DNA from: Chloroflexota bacterium | GTDB taxonomy: Bacteria; Chloroflexota; Anaerolineae; Anaerolineales; UBA4823 | DNA length: 64,000 bases | NCBI GenBank assembly: GCA_029782365.1 | Contig: JAKOUW010000017.1 | Location: 1-64,000 of the forward strand | Direction: 5' to 3' | Shown here: piece by piece, positions 47,201 to 55,962 of the stretch | Layout of the letters: each line of letters starts with the position of its first letter | Position numbering within the stretch: the stretch's first letter is position 1 | Made by a program: the position numbers and the translations under genes | Notes under the pieces: generated by a model | What the model saw: the letters and a program-made list of their open reading frames with translations, nothing else | What the model was told of the DNA's origin: nothing | Databases searched by the model: none

Positions 47201-48146
47201 AGCGTCCACTGCCAGAGATGGAGACAAAATGGTCCGGTTCGCCCGGCGGTTGACTGCCAGTCCCATCGACCGTGACCAGGCTGGTTTGCCCGCTGCGCAG
47301 ATCATGCACGAAGACATCCCAATAATTGGCATCATGGCTGACCAGAACCTGGCTGTTGGAGACAAATGCCACGACAAAACCATCCGCAGAGATCGCCGGT
47401 GCTATCGAACCGACAACGCCGATTTCGCTGCTCTGCTGGCCATTGGAATCCACCGAGGCGCGCTGTGTTGTGTGCAGATCCATGTCGCGTACAAATACAT
47501 CGCAGCAGTAGTACATGGCATGCCCAGGGACGATATCGTCACCAGTCGAATCGAAGGCCACGTAACGGCCGTCGGCTGAGATTGAGGGCCGGCGCGAATA
47601 GCCGTATGAGGCGCGTTTGTTACTGCTGTCGAATGAGACCAGTTCGACCTGCCCTGTTAACAGATTCTTCCGGAAAATATCGTCATTCACAGAGCTGTCT
47701 TTGGGGTCCAAATTCGTCGCTGTCGATTGAAAGACCACAAAGCGGCCATCGGCTGAGATGGCGGGCGAGGTGGAAGCGCCGTTGGCTTCCACGCCGAAAT
47801 TTCCGGTGGAGACGCGGCTGGTCAGGCTGAGCCAGGTATCACGCAAGAAAATATCGGTCGTCCCGTTGTCATCGCCCGACACAAGGTTGGAGGCGTCTGA
47901 AGCAAAAACAATATAGCGCCCGTTCGCAGAGATCGACAGCGGCCCAACAAAGCTGGAGCCGGTTTGTTGTTCATTTTTGGTCGAGACAGATACCCGAAGC
48001 GTCAGCGAAGCCAGGGGATTTTGCCCTACCGGCGCGCCCTGGGCCAGGGCAGGAGATGTCGCTGCGGGAGAACTGGCAGCCAGGAGGCCGAAGCAAAGGA
48101 GAATAAGAACGCACCGAATCGCAAAAATGCCAGCAAACAGGCGCAT
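44268..48146 (-). CDS. Large secreted propeller-lipase fusion
   Basis: The protein has 1,292 residues with a signal peptide (about 1-35). Residues about 45-435 form WD40-like/TolB-type repeats with a recurring form (ISADGRYVAFxSxAxNLVPGDTN...DIFVHD). A CarboxypepD_reg-like beta domain follows (about 440-520, NTISGQVLDSLGRPVPGVVVYDDQG). An alpha/beta hydrolase domain comes next (about 530-830): HGIM oxyanion region and nucleophile Ser654 in VAHSMGGLISRAYL, as in PGAP1/lipase-type enzymes. Beta-sandwich domains and a Listeria-Bacteroides-type repeat (GAHLTLTASLSAGFHFAGWSGDE) lead to the C-terminal FLPLLTR. It should cleave an ester outside the cell; the substrate is unknown. Confidence 0.87.
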   Translation of the reverse strand: MRLFAGIFAIRCVLILLCFGLLAASSPAATSPALAQGAPVGQNPLASLTLRVSVSTKNEQQTGSSFVGPLSISANGRYIVFASDASNLVSGDDNGTTDIFLRDTWLSLTSRVSTGNFGVEANGASTSPAISADGRFVVFQSTATNLDPKDSSVNDDIFRKNLLTGQVELVSFDSSNKRASYGYSRRPSISADGRYVAFDSTGDDIVPGHAMYYCCDVFVRDMDLHTTQRASVDSNGQQSSEIGVVGSIAPAISADGFVVAFVSNSQVLVSHDANYWDVFVHDLRSGQTSLVTVDGTGSQPPGEPDHFVSISGSGRYVAFSTNAKLVPQDNNFQDDVYVRDLFTGQVSRASIASDGTEGNQFSRYPAISYDGRFVSFNSYASNLVPGDTNNVQDIFVHDRLNGQTSRVSVSSDGSQANYYSYDYSSLSASGQEVVFNSDADNLVPLDTNGFDDTFVHFLQGDQITNNTISGQVLDSLGRPVPGVVVYDDQGDAAVTGQDGRYRINGLLIDSYSFKASAGSSDFTAFAPDQIKVPILYGNLTGQDFVAFHQIILLVHGIMTFDTGGGGDQCEPVPLGPYNLQTAFSGGHGNAPAYFGTAPDIFTAHGFKVYQAQLTTTPSLTPPIEENAACLARQVGYLLSKPENKGQKIILVAHSMGGLISRAYLNTLSPSEAGRMFSALYTFGSMHAGITTEYLVNFLLDRNPISGVSAAVFCVVHAGLCQFETPAVLRFNSIAPNQPFLSYNFVGGDSSDSGGWLLGKILLPFDGPNDGIVGQYSAVGQLYIKNCSPACPQTVRGSANRYWTGETHSGFMGIPAYFDGGNPISSTTSIDCLLVWLKQPGLCIARPPSAALPAGLASPSAGAAPALRLIASQRGEIANGLVISRTIQVDGPASALVQLTWLNGDAGLRLKTPAGLTITPAYAAQHPGTVSFEAQPASILSAATLVYSLTAPAPGVYTAVITAAHAGPAGALFTLSAFSSAPRILSLSRDKALYSVGDTAHLTATLAGAGANLAGAALSANVYRSDLVTDTLVFSPHSGVYTAAYKIPAVPGFLLINLAASGSDAGVLYDRQISALLSVADPSVSLTGVYSDQAALNPQTGKADTLQVNVGLNAARSGQFLLSGDLDAGGVIVAHRAISVSLAQGIHSAVLPFDGDELRTSGLDGPYRLVNLSLLDQPSGGTPLFWQMDSGYFTSAYPFAGFAATCYTLHLAHSFPAGGVVTPNTPPDCHSGTQYTAGAHLTLTASLSAGFHFAGWSGDEVGAGLSINVTMDRERTVVANYLPPTVFLPLLTR

Positions 48147-48254
48147 GGGAGACCCCTTTCGGAGGATCAGACGGATATCAATAAAGCCAAATAATAAAAT
48201 AAATATTATCTTATTTATCGTAAATCAACAAGCGCGTCAATGCCTCCACGCAGG

Positions 48255-48260
48255 TATAAT
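48255..48260 (+). promoter_or_regulatory. -10 box placed for a leaderless transcript
   Basis: TATAAT ends 6 bases before the ATG of the CAP-domain gene; no ribosome site is visible. Confidence 0.55.
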
Positions 48261-48266
48261 ACACCT

Positions 48267-49286
48267 ATGCGATGGGCTGTGCTGCTCTCGATTTGCGGAC
48301 TGCTGGCTGTCCTGCTGATGTGCTCTTCGCCGCAACCAGCCCAGGCTGTCCGGACGGCGCCGGGCGGCGCTGACTGGCAAATGCCGTACGTGTTCAGCCA
48401 GACACTCTTCCTGCCTTTTCTCGACGCCTTCAACCCCAGCATTTTTGACATTCACAACCAAGAAAGCGTGCGCTATTTCTACAATCACGCTTACGCTGTG
48501 GCGGCCGTTGCGGCAGGCTGGACGGGCAGCGTGAGCGCCTGCACACCCGGCGACACGACGGCAGAATTTAAAGCCTCCGTTCTGCAGCGCATCAACTTCT
48601 ACCGCCAGATGGCCGGCGTGCCGCTGCTCAGCGCCTTCAACGATACGTACAACCAGCGCGCCCAGGCAGCCGCGCTGATGATGAGCGCCAACGCCAGCCT
48701 CAACCACAACCCGCCGCTCGATTGGAAATGTTACAGCAACGACGGCAAGCTGGGCGCCGGCAGCTCCAACCTGGCCCTGGGCGCCTATGGCCCGGGGGCG
48801 ATTGATTTGTATATGAGCGACGACGGTGTGGGCAACACCCCACTCGGTCACCGGCGTTGGCTGCTCTACCCGCCAACGCTAGAGATGGGCAGCGGTGATA
48901 TCCCTTACGGCGCCGGAGGGTCAGCCTCGAACAGCCTGTACGTGTTTGACTACCCTCACTGGAGCGCACGCCCGCCGACGCGCGATGAGTTTGTCGCCTG
49001 GCCGCCAGCCGGCTTTGTGCCCTACACTTTGGTGAGTGCTCGCTGGTCGTTTTCTTACCCTGGCGCCAATTTCACTACAGCCGTGGTCTCGGTCAGCGCC
49101 AGCGCAGGCAGCCGGGCAGTTACGCCTTTCACGCCGGTGAACGGCTATGGGGATAACAGCCTGACCTGGCAGGTGGCGGGCAGCTTTGCCCCTGACACGT
49201 TCAGCGTGGATATCCAGGGCGTGATGATCAACAACGCGGCACGCGATTTTCATTACCAGGTCATCACCTTCGACCCTGCGAAGTGA
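48267..49286 (+). CDS. Secreted CAP (SCP/PR-1)-domain protein
   Basis: The protein has 339 residues from ATG 48267 (MRWAVLLSICGLLAVLLMCSS). The signal ends near AQA, and the N-terminal stretch contains LFLPFLDAF. The CAP domain covers about residues 85-220: VLQRINFYRQMAGVPLL, YNQRAQAAALMMSANASLNHNPP and TPLGHRRWLLYP. These are the alpha-beta-alpha core helices of the SCP superfamily. A beta-rich C-terminal domain follows. Function in bacteria is unsettled. The start is supported by the signal peptide and the TATAAT 6 bases upstream. Confidence 0.85.
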   Translation: MRWAVLLSICGLLAVLLMCSSPQPAQAVRTAPGGADWQMPYVFSQTLFLPFLDAFNPSIFDIHNQESVRYFYNHAYAVAAVAAGWTGSVSACTPGDTTAEFKASVLQRINFYRQMAGVPLLSAFNDTYNQRAQAAALMMSANASLNHNPPLDWKCYSNDGKLGAGSSNLALGAYGPGAIDLYMSDDGVGNTPLGHRRWLLYPPTLEMGSGDIPYGAGGSASNSLYVFDYPHWSARPPTRDEFVAWPPAGFVPYTLVSARWSFSYPGANFTTAVVSVSASAGSRAVTPFTPVNGYGDNSLTWQVAGSFAPDTFSVDIQGVMINNAARDFHYQVITFDPAK

Positions 49287-49360
49287 GCGTAATCGCAGGC
49301 TCACAGACTGCGCTGGCTGAGGGCACCCATTGAATGTTCTCTTTGAAGGCGCTGCCTGGC

Positions 49361-50371
49361 TCACACGACGGCGACAGCCGCTTCGATGATCTCGAAGCGC
49401 TCGCCGATGCGCGCCTGGCAGCCCAACGGCAGGGTGAAAGAAGGCGCGGTGTGGCCAAAATCCATGTCCGAGATCACCGGGAAGCGATAATGTTTCGTTC
49501 GTTCCAGAATGACGGCGCGCAGCGCGGCGCACTCTTCCGCCGAGTAACTCATCGGGCGGCCAAACAAAAGCCCCTGGAGCCGCTCGAACACGCCCATGTT
49601 CTGGTAATCCATCAAGATGCCATCCACATCGGCTGGCGAGGGGCGGTCCTCGGAGGTTTCCAGGAACAAGATCGCATCCTGCCAATCCGGCCAATAGGGG
49701 GTGCCGCGCAGATGCTGCAGCGACTCGATGCAGCCGCCGATCAGGCGGCCCTGCCCCAAGCCGGGCTTCAGCCGCTGCCAGCCAGGGGAGGGCTGCAGCA
49801 CACGCGGCGGCTGGCTGGCGCTGGTCCAATCCTGGCGCGCTTCGGTCCAGGCGGCGGCAGGGAAAATCTCACCAATCGCCGCCGCGCGGCAAACCGCTCT
49901 GCGGAAATATTCCAGGGTATACGGCTGGATGTGCGGTTGTTCGGCAAAATCGGTGAGCAGCATCGGGCCGTTGAACGTCACCAGGCCAATCTGCTGGTAA
50001 AGGGCGACATTCAATACCGTGTTATCCGAAAAACCGATGAAGATCTTCGGGTGGCGGCGGATCAGGTCGAAGTCCAGGTGCGGCAGCAGGTGGCAGGCAT
50101 GGTCGCCGCCGATGGCTGCAATGATCGCTTTCACCTGTGGATCGGCAAACAGCTCGTGCAAATCAGCCGCCCGGCTTTCAGGTGTGTCCGAGACGTAACC
50201 GGCGTGGTCCAGGGCGTTGGCGGCGAAGCGCGCCTGGAATCCCAGGGATTGAAGGCCGCGGACGCCCTGCCCGGCGCGCAGCGGGTACAACCCGGCCCCA
50301 CCCCAAGACGGGCTGGCGATGCCAATGACATCGCCGGGTTGGAGCATAGGGGGTTTTAACCGTTCCACCAT
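49361..50371 (-). CDS. S66-family peptidase (LD-carboxypeptidase/MccF-like)
   Basis: The protein has 336 residues. LQPGDVIGIASPSWG opens the domain. The nucleophile region is FIGFSDNTVLN, and the C-terminal domain includes LFLETSEDRPSPADVDGIL and FGHTAPSFTLPLG. S66 members cut the L,D bond in peptidoglycan tetrapeptides or hydrolyse microcin C-type aminoacyl nucleotides. The long C-terminal insertion and lack of signal peptide favour the MccF-like or cytoplasmic recycling type. It begins 3 bases after the stop of the GGDEF gene. Confidence 0.87.
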   Translation of the reverse strand: MVERLKPPMLQPGDVIGIASPSWGGAGLYPLRAGQGVRGLQSLGFQARFAANALDHAGYVSDTPESRAADLHELFADPQVKAIIAAIGGDHACHLLPHLDFDLIRRHPKIFIGFSDNTVLNVALYQQIGLVTFNGPMLLTDFAEQPHIQPYTLEYFRRAVCRAAAIGEIFPAAAWTEARQDWTSASQPPRVLQPSPGWQRLKPGLGQGRLIGGCIESLQHLRGTPYWPDWQDAILFLETSEDRPSPADVDGILMDYQNMGVFERLQGLLFGRPMSYSAEECAALRAVILERTKHYRFPVISDMDFGHTAPSFTLPLGCQARIGERFEIIEAAVAVV

Positions 50372-50374
50372 AGG

Positions 50375-53300
50375 TTAATCCACCACCACCCGGTTGCGGC
50401 CCTGCAACTTGGCCGCATGCACTGCCTGGCCGGCGCGGTCAATCAAGGCATCCAGGGAAGGTGTAACGGCGGACTGCAAGCAGACTCCGATGGAGACGGT
50501 CAACTTGGCATCGCCCAGGGGAGTTTTGACGCGCATGTCCTCCACCGAACTGCGGATGCGCTCGGCGATTTCACTGGCTGAAGCCGGGTTCGTCTCAGGC
50601 AGCAGCACAACAAATTCCTCGCCGCCGTAACGGCCGACCAGATCAAAAGAGCGCAGGTTTGATTGCAGACAGTCAGCGAACTGGCGCAGGACCTGGTCTC
50701 CCACGGCATAGCTGTAAGCGTCGTTAAAATTCTTGAAATGATCGATATCTAAAAACATGACCGCGCTGGTGTGCTGGAAACGGATGGAGCGCTCCACTTC
50801 CAATTTGCCAAGTTCCAGCAGGCGGCGGCGGTTCATCAAGCCGGTCAGCTCATCGATGGTGGCATGGTGTTCCATCTGAGTGTACAGTTGAGCGTTCTCC
50901 AGGGCCACCGCGGCCTGCGCCAGCAAACCCTGCGCCAGCTCCAGCTCGCTTTCTTCGAAATGAGCCGCGCCGGCACCGCGGAAAACTTCCACCAGGCCGT
51001 ACACCTGCTGGCTGCGCCCGACGATCAACGGCAGCATCAAAGATGCCTGGTAGGCATTTTCACGCAGGTAGGCAATTTCGGCTGGATCGCTGGCCGCGTC
51101 ATCCGCCGCGACGAAAACCGGGCGGCGTGTCTCGAGCACGAAGCGCGTCGCCGGGTATAAGTTGAGCCGATAGTGTTCTCCCTGCCGGTTCCTGGTATTG
51201 GGCATGGGTGAATAATCATACAAGGTAACCACACGGTCATTCTCGCGCTCCCAGCGTGAAATGGTGCACACATCGGCGTGCAGGGCGGCGATCATGTGGC
51301 GCAGTATGGCCTGCATTACCGACTCAGAACCCAGGCCGGCCGAAAAATCCGCGGTGGCTTCCAGGATCAGCCGCTCCTTCTCCGCCTGGCGCTGAGTTTC
51401 GCTGAAAATTTCGGCGTGTTCAATGGCGATTGCCACCTGGCTGCCGAAGGTGGTCATTAAGAGCAAGTCGGTCTCGGTGAGCACCTGCGGCGGCTGGGAT
51501 TCGATATTAAGGGTGCCCAACACGTCGCTGCCTTTGAGCAGTGGAACGCAGATTTCACTCTCCACAGCGTAAGCGGCGCGCAAAAAATCGGGGTCCTGGT
51601 GGACATTGCGCACAAACTGCGGCTGGCGGCTGCGCACACTGCGCCCCATGACGCCCTTGCCGACCGGAATTTCAGAAATCACCAACTCTTGAGGGTAGTT
51701 GACCTGGGCGCCAAGGTACAGTTTTCCGTTCTTGTGACGATAGACGCTGACATAAGGATAATGGAATGTCTGGTTCAACATTTGCACCACAGTTTCGAAA
51801 ACCTGCTTGAGATCCAGGGATGTCAGCACAGCCTGGGAAATTGACTGCAAGGCGGCAAGCTGGGCGATGTACCGTTTTTCAGATTCGAGCAGGCGGACTC
51901 TTTCCATCGCCAGGGCGATCTGACCGGCGGCTTGCTGTCCGAGAGCGATTTCCTCCTCGGTGAAATGGTGCACAGGGTCGAAACCGATCAAGACAGCGCC
52001 CATTTTTTCTGCCTTGCCCACCAGGGGGATCACCAGCATCGAGCGCCGGGTGAACAGCCGCGCCACGCGCGGATCCTGGTAAGGTGTATTGTGCGTGTCT
52101 TCGATCATCAGCGGCCGGCCCTCTGCCAGCACAGCCATGGTGAGCGTCCGTACACCTGGCTCGATCTTAAGCGCCGGAAAACGGTCACGGCCCGGCCCGA
52201 ATGCCGCTGCCGGCAGGGTAGCCTGGTGGTTTTCATCCCATAGGGTAATTAAGGCTTCCACCGCGCCGAACAGCTCACCCAGGCGGTCGGCCAGCGGCTG
52301 CAGCATGGACTTCATATCTTCAGCCAGCATAGCCTGGCGGGTGATATGGCTCAAGCGGTCCATCTGACGCCCCCAGTTCAGCTCGGCATTCACCAACGAA
52401 TGTTCTTTGGTCACGTCGTACATCGACGCAACCCGGCCAATGATTTTACCGCGCCGGTCTTTCAATGGAGCAATGTTCACTTCAATTTCCAGGGGTTCCG
52501 GACGGTCTTTGAATGTCAGGTTAAACAGGCCCTCGGTCAGGCCTTTGTACCGCAGTATCTGCTCACCGGCCTGGATCTCCTCAAAAAAATCACGCCCGAT
52601 GGAATGTTCGTCGAGCTGGCTCCATTGGCGTGCGGTCGGGTTGATATCTATCAGGCGGTCGTGGTTGTCCAGCACAACCACGCCCACCTGAAGATTATTA
52701 AACAGCACATCGCGCGCCACCGGAGAAATGTCCAAAACATGGAAACCGTACAAACTCCAGGTTGCGATGATGCCCGTGAAGGCGAAAGCTAAAATTGTCA
52801 GGTCAACACCCGGCCAGGGATTGAGGTTGAGAAAATACAAAACATTGGCGATCCAAGGGATGATCGCTGAGACGACGATTCCGAAACTCTGCAGGCGGTA
52901 CAGGCGTGGAGAAACAAGCGCTGTGCGAACCAGCCAATACGAGCCGATGATCAGCAGAATATACGAGTAGAGAGCATACAGGTACACCGCCCAGCCGTGT
53001 TCGTAAACCAGGACCGATCCAGGCGCACTGGTCAGCGGAGTGATCGCAGTCCAGATCAAGTTGTGCAGTTCATTGGTGAGAACCAATCCCAGCGTGACCA
53101 CGGGCAGGAACCACAGCGCGGCGGTGCGGCCTGGCGTGCGCCAGGAGTCTTTTTGACTGTAGTGCGAAGCGAACAACAGCCACAGAGGAGCTATGTTCAC
53201 CACGCCGAGATAAGAGATTTTCGCCCAGATGATTTTGGCGGCCGTACCTTGTGCATGCATTTCCATGGCGTTTGTGAAAGCCATGAAGCTGATCGAAGCC

Positions 53301-53428
53301 AGTAAGCAGGCCAGATAACGACCACCCGGATACGCCCGCCGGCTCCACGTGAAGGCGGTCGAAATGGCAGTTAGCACAGAGGCAGCCGCCATGACAACCG
53401 TCAAGAAATGGGCATCCGGCGTGGTCAT
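50375..53428 (-). CDS. Diguanylate cyclase with 7TM, PAS and three GAF domains
   Basis: The protein has 1,017 residues. Residues 1-225 hold seven membrane helices of the histidine-kinase N-terminal 7TM type. A PAS domain follows (about 235-340, with VVVLDNHDRLIDINPTARQW). Three GAF domains (about 365-505, 525-675, 695-845) and a GGDEF domain (about 850-1017) complete it. The active loop is GGEEF at 935-939. RSFD at 926-929, nine residues before it, is the product-inhibition I-site. It should make cyclic di-GMP in response to membrane or small-molecule signals. No EAL domain is present. Translation is probably coupled to the S66 gene. Confidence 0.92.
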   Translation of the reverse strand: MTTPDAHFLTVVMAAASVLTAISTAFTWSRRAYPGGRYLACLLASISFMAFTNAMEMHAQGTAAKIIWAKISYLGVVNIAPLWLLFASHYSQKDSWRTPGRTAALWFLPVVTLGLVLTNELHNLIWTAITPLTSAPGSVLVYEHGWAVYLYALYSYILLIIGSYWLVRTALVSPRLYRLQSFGIVVSAIIPWIANVLYFLNLNPWPGVDLTILAFAFTGIIATWSLYGFHVLDISPVARDVLFNNLQVGVVVLDNHDRLIDINPTARQWSQLDEHSIGRDFFEEIQAGEQILRYKGLTEGLFNLTFKDRPEPLEIEVNIAPLKDRRGKIIGRVASMYDVTKEHSLVNAELNWGRQMDRLSHITRQAMLAEDMKSMLQPLADRLGELFGAVEALITLWDENHQATLPAAAFGPGRDRFPALKIEPGVRTLTMAVLAEGRPLMIEDTHNTPYQDPRVARLFTRRSMLVIPLVGKAEKMGAVLIGFDPVHHFTEEEIALGQQAAGQIALAMERVRLLESEKRYIAQLAALQSISQAVLTSLDLKQVFETVVQMLNQTFHYPYVSVYRHKNGKLYLGAQVNYPQELVISEIPVGKGVMGRSVRSRQPQFVRNVHQDPDFLRAAYAVESEICVPLLKGSDVLGTLNIESQPPQVLTETDLLLMTTFGSQVAIAIEHAEIFSETQRQAEKERLILEATADFSAGLGSESVMQAILRHMIAALHADVCTISRWERENDRVVTLYDYSPMPNTRNRQGEHYRLNLYPATRFVLETRRPVFVAADDAASDPAEIAYLRENAYQASLMLPLIVGRSQQVYGLVEVFRGAGAAHFEESELELAQGLLAQAAVALENAQLYTQMEHHATIDELTGLMNRRRLLELGKLEVERSIRFQHTSAVMFLDIDHFKNFNDAYSYAVGDQVLRQFADCLQSNLRSFDLVGRYGGEEFVVLLPETNPASASEIAERIRSSVEDMRVKTPLGDAKLTVSIGVCLQSAVTPSLDALIDRAGQAVHAAKLQGRNRVVVD

Positions 53429-53444
53429 TGGTCAGCCATTCATT

Positions 53445-54560
53445 TTATGGAACCGCTTGCCTTCCCACCATGGGCCGGATTGCATCTAACACCAGCCCGG
53501 GCTGGTCGAGGGCAATGTTATGTCCGCTGCGCTCGGCGTGCACCAACTGGCCGCGGCTGGATAAAGTTGCCAGTTTTGCCTGCAGGCCTTGCCAAAGCTG
53601 TTCGACCTGGGCGGCCTGCTCTGCTGAAACGCCGTTGGGAGCAGCGCCGGGGAGGCCGTGCGTCAAAACAACCAGCGGCAGGTCGCCCAGCCCGGCAGTC
53701 TTGCGCAGCTGGGCTTCGCGCTGGGAAGTGGCGGCTTCTTCGGCCAACAGAGCGTCGAAACATTTTTGCTGACCTTCCACTGCCAGGTACGCGGCGCGGG
53801 CCGCCGGCGGCAGTGTATCAACCATGAAGGGGACACACGGCACCTGCGGAGCTTTGGCTGGGTCGCCGCCCAGCAGGCGGAAAAAGCCAATGCGGGTCAG
53901 CCAACCAACGGCAGAGAACATGACCTGGTTTTGAGAAGCCAGGCTCTGCACAACGGGTGAATTCTGGCGGAAATCCTCCGGCTCGGCATCCACCAACACC
54001 AACCCGACCACCTCATCTGGGTAGGCATCCCGGTAAAGGCGTACGTACTGCCCGCCGCGCGATGCGCCGACCAACACGTATGGGCTTTTCTCACCAGCAG
54101 CCGCCAATAGGGCGTGCAGATCTTGAACAATCTGCTGGCCATCACGCGGCGCCGGGCCTGAATCGCTCCAACCAAAACCAGCCCGGTCATAGGCGCACAC
54201 ACGAGCAAAAACCGCCGCCCGCTGTTGGAAATCATACCAGTGCAGAGACCAACCTCCGGCACCCGCCTCCAGGATCACCGTGGGTTGGCCGGGCAGGCGC
54301 TCACCCTGGCAGTCAATGTGCAGTCTGTGATTGTTCACCTGCACCATCCGGCCTGGCGGCTTCACCTGGCTGAGCTCTCGCTGGCGAGAGAGCGTTTCAT
54401 AGTACGAGCCGGCAAGAATGAAAATAACGACTGCCAGAGCCAGCGCTAAGAAAAAGGAGACCAACCGGCGGACTCCTTGCGATGATTTTCGGCGATCAGG
54501 GATTTGGTTTGACTGCACGCACAACTCCAACAAGAGTGATCGCGGCGGTTGGCCCGCCAC
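53445..54560 (-). CDS. Membrane-anchored alpha/beta hydrolase
   Basis: The protein has 371 residues from a GTG; another GTG at 54518, behind GGAG, may be the real start. A membrane helix (about 32-52) precedes an alpha/beta hydrolase domain. The oxyanion region is LEAGAGGWSLHW, the nucleophile is in VGASRGGQYVRLY, and the catalytic Asp lies in a later strand. SQVKPPGRMVQVNNHRLHIDCQGE is the usual opening. GHNIALDQPGLVLDAI holds the catalytic His. The substrate is unknown. Confidence 0.87.
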   Translation of the reverse strand: MAGQPPRSLLLELCVQSNQIPDRRKSSQGVRRLVSFFLALALAVVIFILAGSYYETLSRQRELSQVKPPGRMVQVNNHRLHIDCQGERLPGQPTVILEAGAGGWSLHWYDFQQRAAVFARVCAYDRAGFGWSDSGPAPRDGQQIVQDLHALLAAAGEKSPYVLVGASRGGQYVRLYRDAYPDEVVGLVLVDAEPEDFRQNSPVVQSLASQNQVMFSAVGWLTRIGFFRLLGGDPAKAPQVPCVPFMVDTLPPAARAAYLAVEGQQKCFDALLAEEAATSQREAQLRKTAGLGDLPLVVLTHGLPGAAPNGVSAEQAAQVEQLWQGLQAKLATLSSRGQLVHAERSGHNIALDQPGLVLDAIRPMVGRQAVP

Positions 54561-54671
54561 ACAAATTCTGGTCAGCGCCCAACGAATGCCTGTCAGCCAA
54601 GCTTGCCTGACAGAAACCAGCCTGCGCAGCTCGGGCGCTCAAATGACCTTTCCGGATTGTCACTAAATTAA

Positions 54672-55208
54672 CTATAGCATATTTCTGATTTTGAAGGCAT
54701 TCCAAGCCGCCAGGCAAAGATGGTAAACCAGCCAGCCGAGGCAGACTCCGAACCCATTGAGCAGAGCATCGTTGATATCCACCGAGCGGAAACCGCTGTG
54801 CATCCCCAGGTCCAGCGCCAACTGCGCCAGTTCACAGAGAACGCCCAACCCCAGGCCCAACCAGGCAACTCGCCGCAGCGTCACCTTCCAGAGGAAATTG
54901 ATGCCAAATCCAAACGGCGCGGTCAGTAAAATATTCTCCAGGATGCCTTGGACGCACAAGCTGAGCGGCTCACAGCGGCCAAAATAGAACGGAACCAGGT
55001 TGATCGGCAGCGAGAAAGGTCCAGCGGAGTTCAGGCTGACCACAAACGGGAAGATCACGGCCTGGGCCAGCAGGATGAGGTACACCCAGAAAGCTGCCAG
55101 GCAAGCCGCGTACCAGACGCTGTGCGTCCGCCTCCAGGCCAGGGGCAGGAGAATGCTCAGCGGGCTGAGCGCAATGACAAAATGGAGCGGCTCGAATGAA
55201 ACCAGCAA
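54672..55208 (-). CDS. VanZ-like membrane protein
   Basis: The protein has 178 residues if started at TTG 55208, one base after the stop of the damaged methyltransferase; longer readings overlap that gene. Five hydrophobic segments carry VanZ landmarks: ENILLTAPFGFGINFLW, LGLGLGVLCELAQLAL and FRSVDINDALLNGFGVCLGWLV. VanZ-type proteins are linked to glycopeptide tolerance, but most family members have no known role. Confidence 0.8.
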   Translation of the reverse strand: MLVSFEPLHFVIALSPLSILLPLAWRRTHSVWYAACLAAFWVYLILLAQAVIFPFVVSLNSAGPFSLPINLVPFYFGRCEPLSLCVQGILENILLTAPFGFGINFLWKVTLRRVAWLGLGLGVLCELAQLALDLGMHSGFRSVDINDALLNGFGVCLGWLVYHLCLAAWNAFKIRNML

Positions 55209-55209
55209 G

Positions 55210-55797
55210 TCAGAAACGGGGCAGCAGTCGGCCGGTGGTTTCCATATAACGCCGGTACGCCTCGCCGAAGCGGCCAAGCATCATCGCCTCCTCCAAGCCG
55301 ACGCGCGCCGCATACATCAAGGTCAGAGCGCCCAGGTACACCAGCGCGACCAGCCAGTTGGCCGAGAGCAGGAATAATCCCAGGCCGATCAGGTAAAAAG
55401 CGCTGTACATGGGATGACGCACCCACCGGTAGGGACCGCTGGTGACGAATTGGTGGTTGGGTGAAAGCGCCAGCACAGCCGTCCAATTATTGCCCAGCGC
55501 CTGGTGCGCCCGGCCAAACAGCCCGATGCCCAGGAAAGCCAGCGCCGCGCCCAGTCCGCGCAGCCAGGCCGGTAAGGGCAGTCCGGCAAAATCTACCCAG
55601 GGGGTCAAGAAATAAAACACCAACAGCAGGTACGCCAGCGCGAACAGGCGGAAGTAAAGCGCTTCTTGCTGTGGGTTTACACGGGTGTATTCGCCCTACG
55701 CCTGGACTTTGCCCTGGTAAAACAGACGCACGCCAAAAAACATTATCCACAGCAACCCGAAAAAAATGCGGTAGATGATTTTGTCCTTCAAGCTCAT
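55210..55797 (-). pseudogene. Isoprenylcysteine methyltransferase-family gene interrupted by an amber codon
   Basis: From ATG 55797, which has a good CGGAGG site, the frame reads MSLKDKIIYRIFFGLLWIMFF...LFYQGKVQA and then meets TAG at 55696-55698 (codon 34). Beyond the TAG the same frame continues for 161 codons with no other stop: GEYTRVNPQQEALYFRLFALAYLLL..., then the signature TSGPYRWVRHPMYSAFYLIGLGLF, ending GRLLPRF. Both sides read as parts of one ICMT-type protein of about 195 residues. A nonsense mutation, a sequencing error or amber read-through would explain it. Restart at an internal TTG (55623) would lose the first membrane segments. Confidence 0.75.
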
Positions 55798-55962
55798 TGC
55801 GGCCTCCGACACAATTCTATACCCAAATTCGGATAGGGCGTAGGCTCTCCCTCATGGCTAATCCATTATGGGTGATTACCCTCTGCCGGAAGAGATGCCC
55901 TCTTTTTGGAGTCATTACAGCGGTCTGGTGCTCACCCAGAGCTTTGGGCAGGGACGATCGGC

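Noticed and set aside
54672-55208. Glycopeptide resistance locus based on VanZ
   Set aside because: No other van genes are near; VanZ-like proteins are common without resistance.
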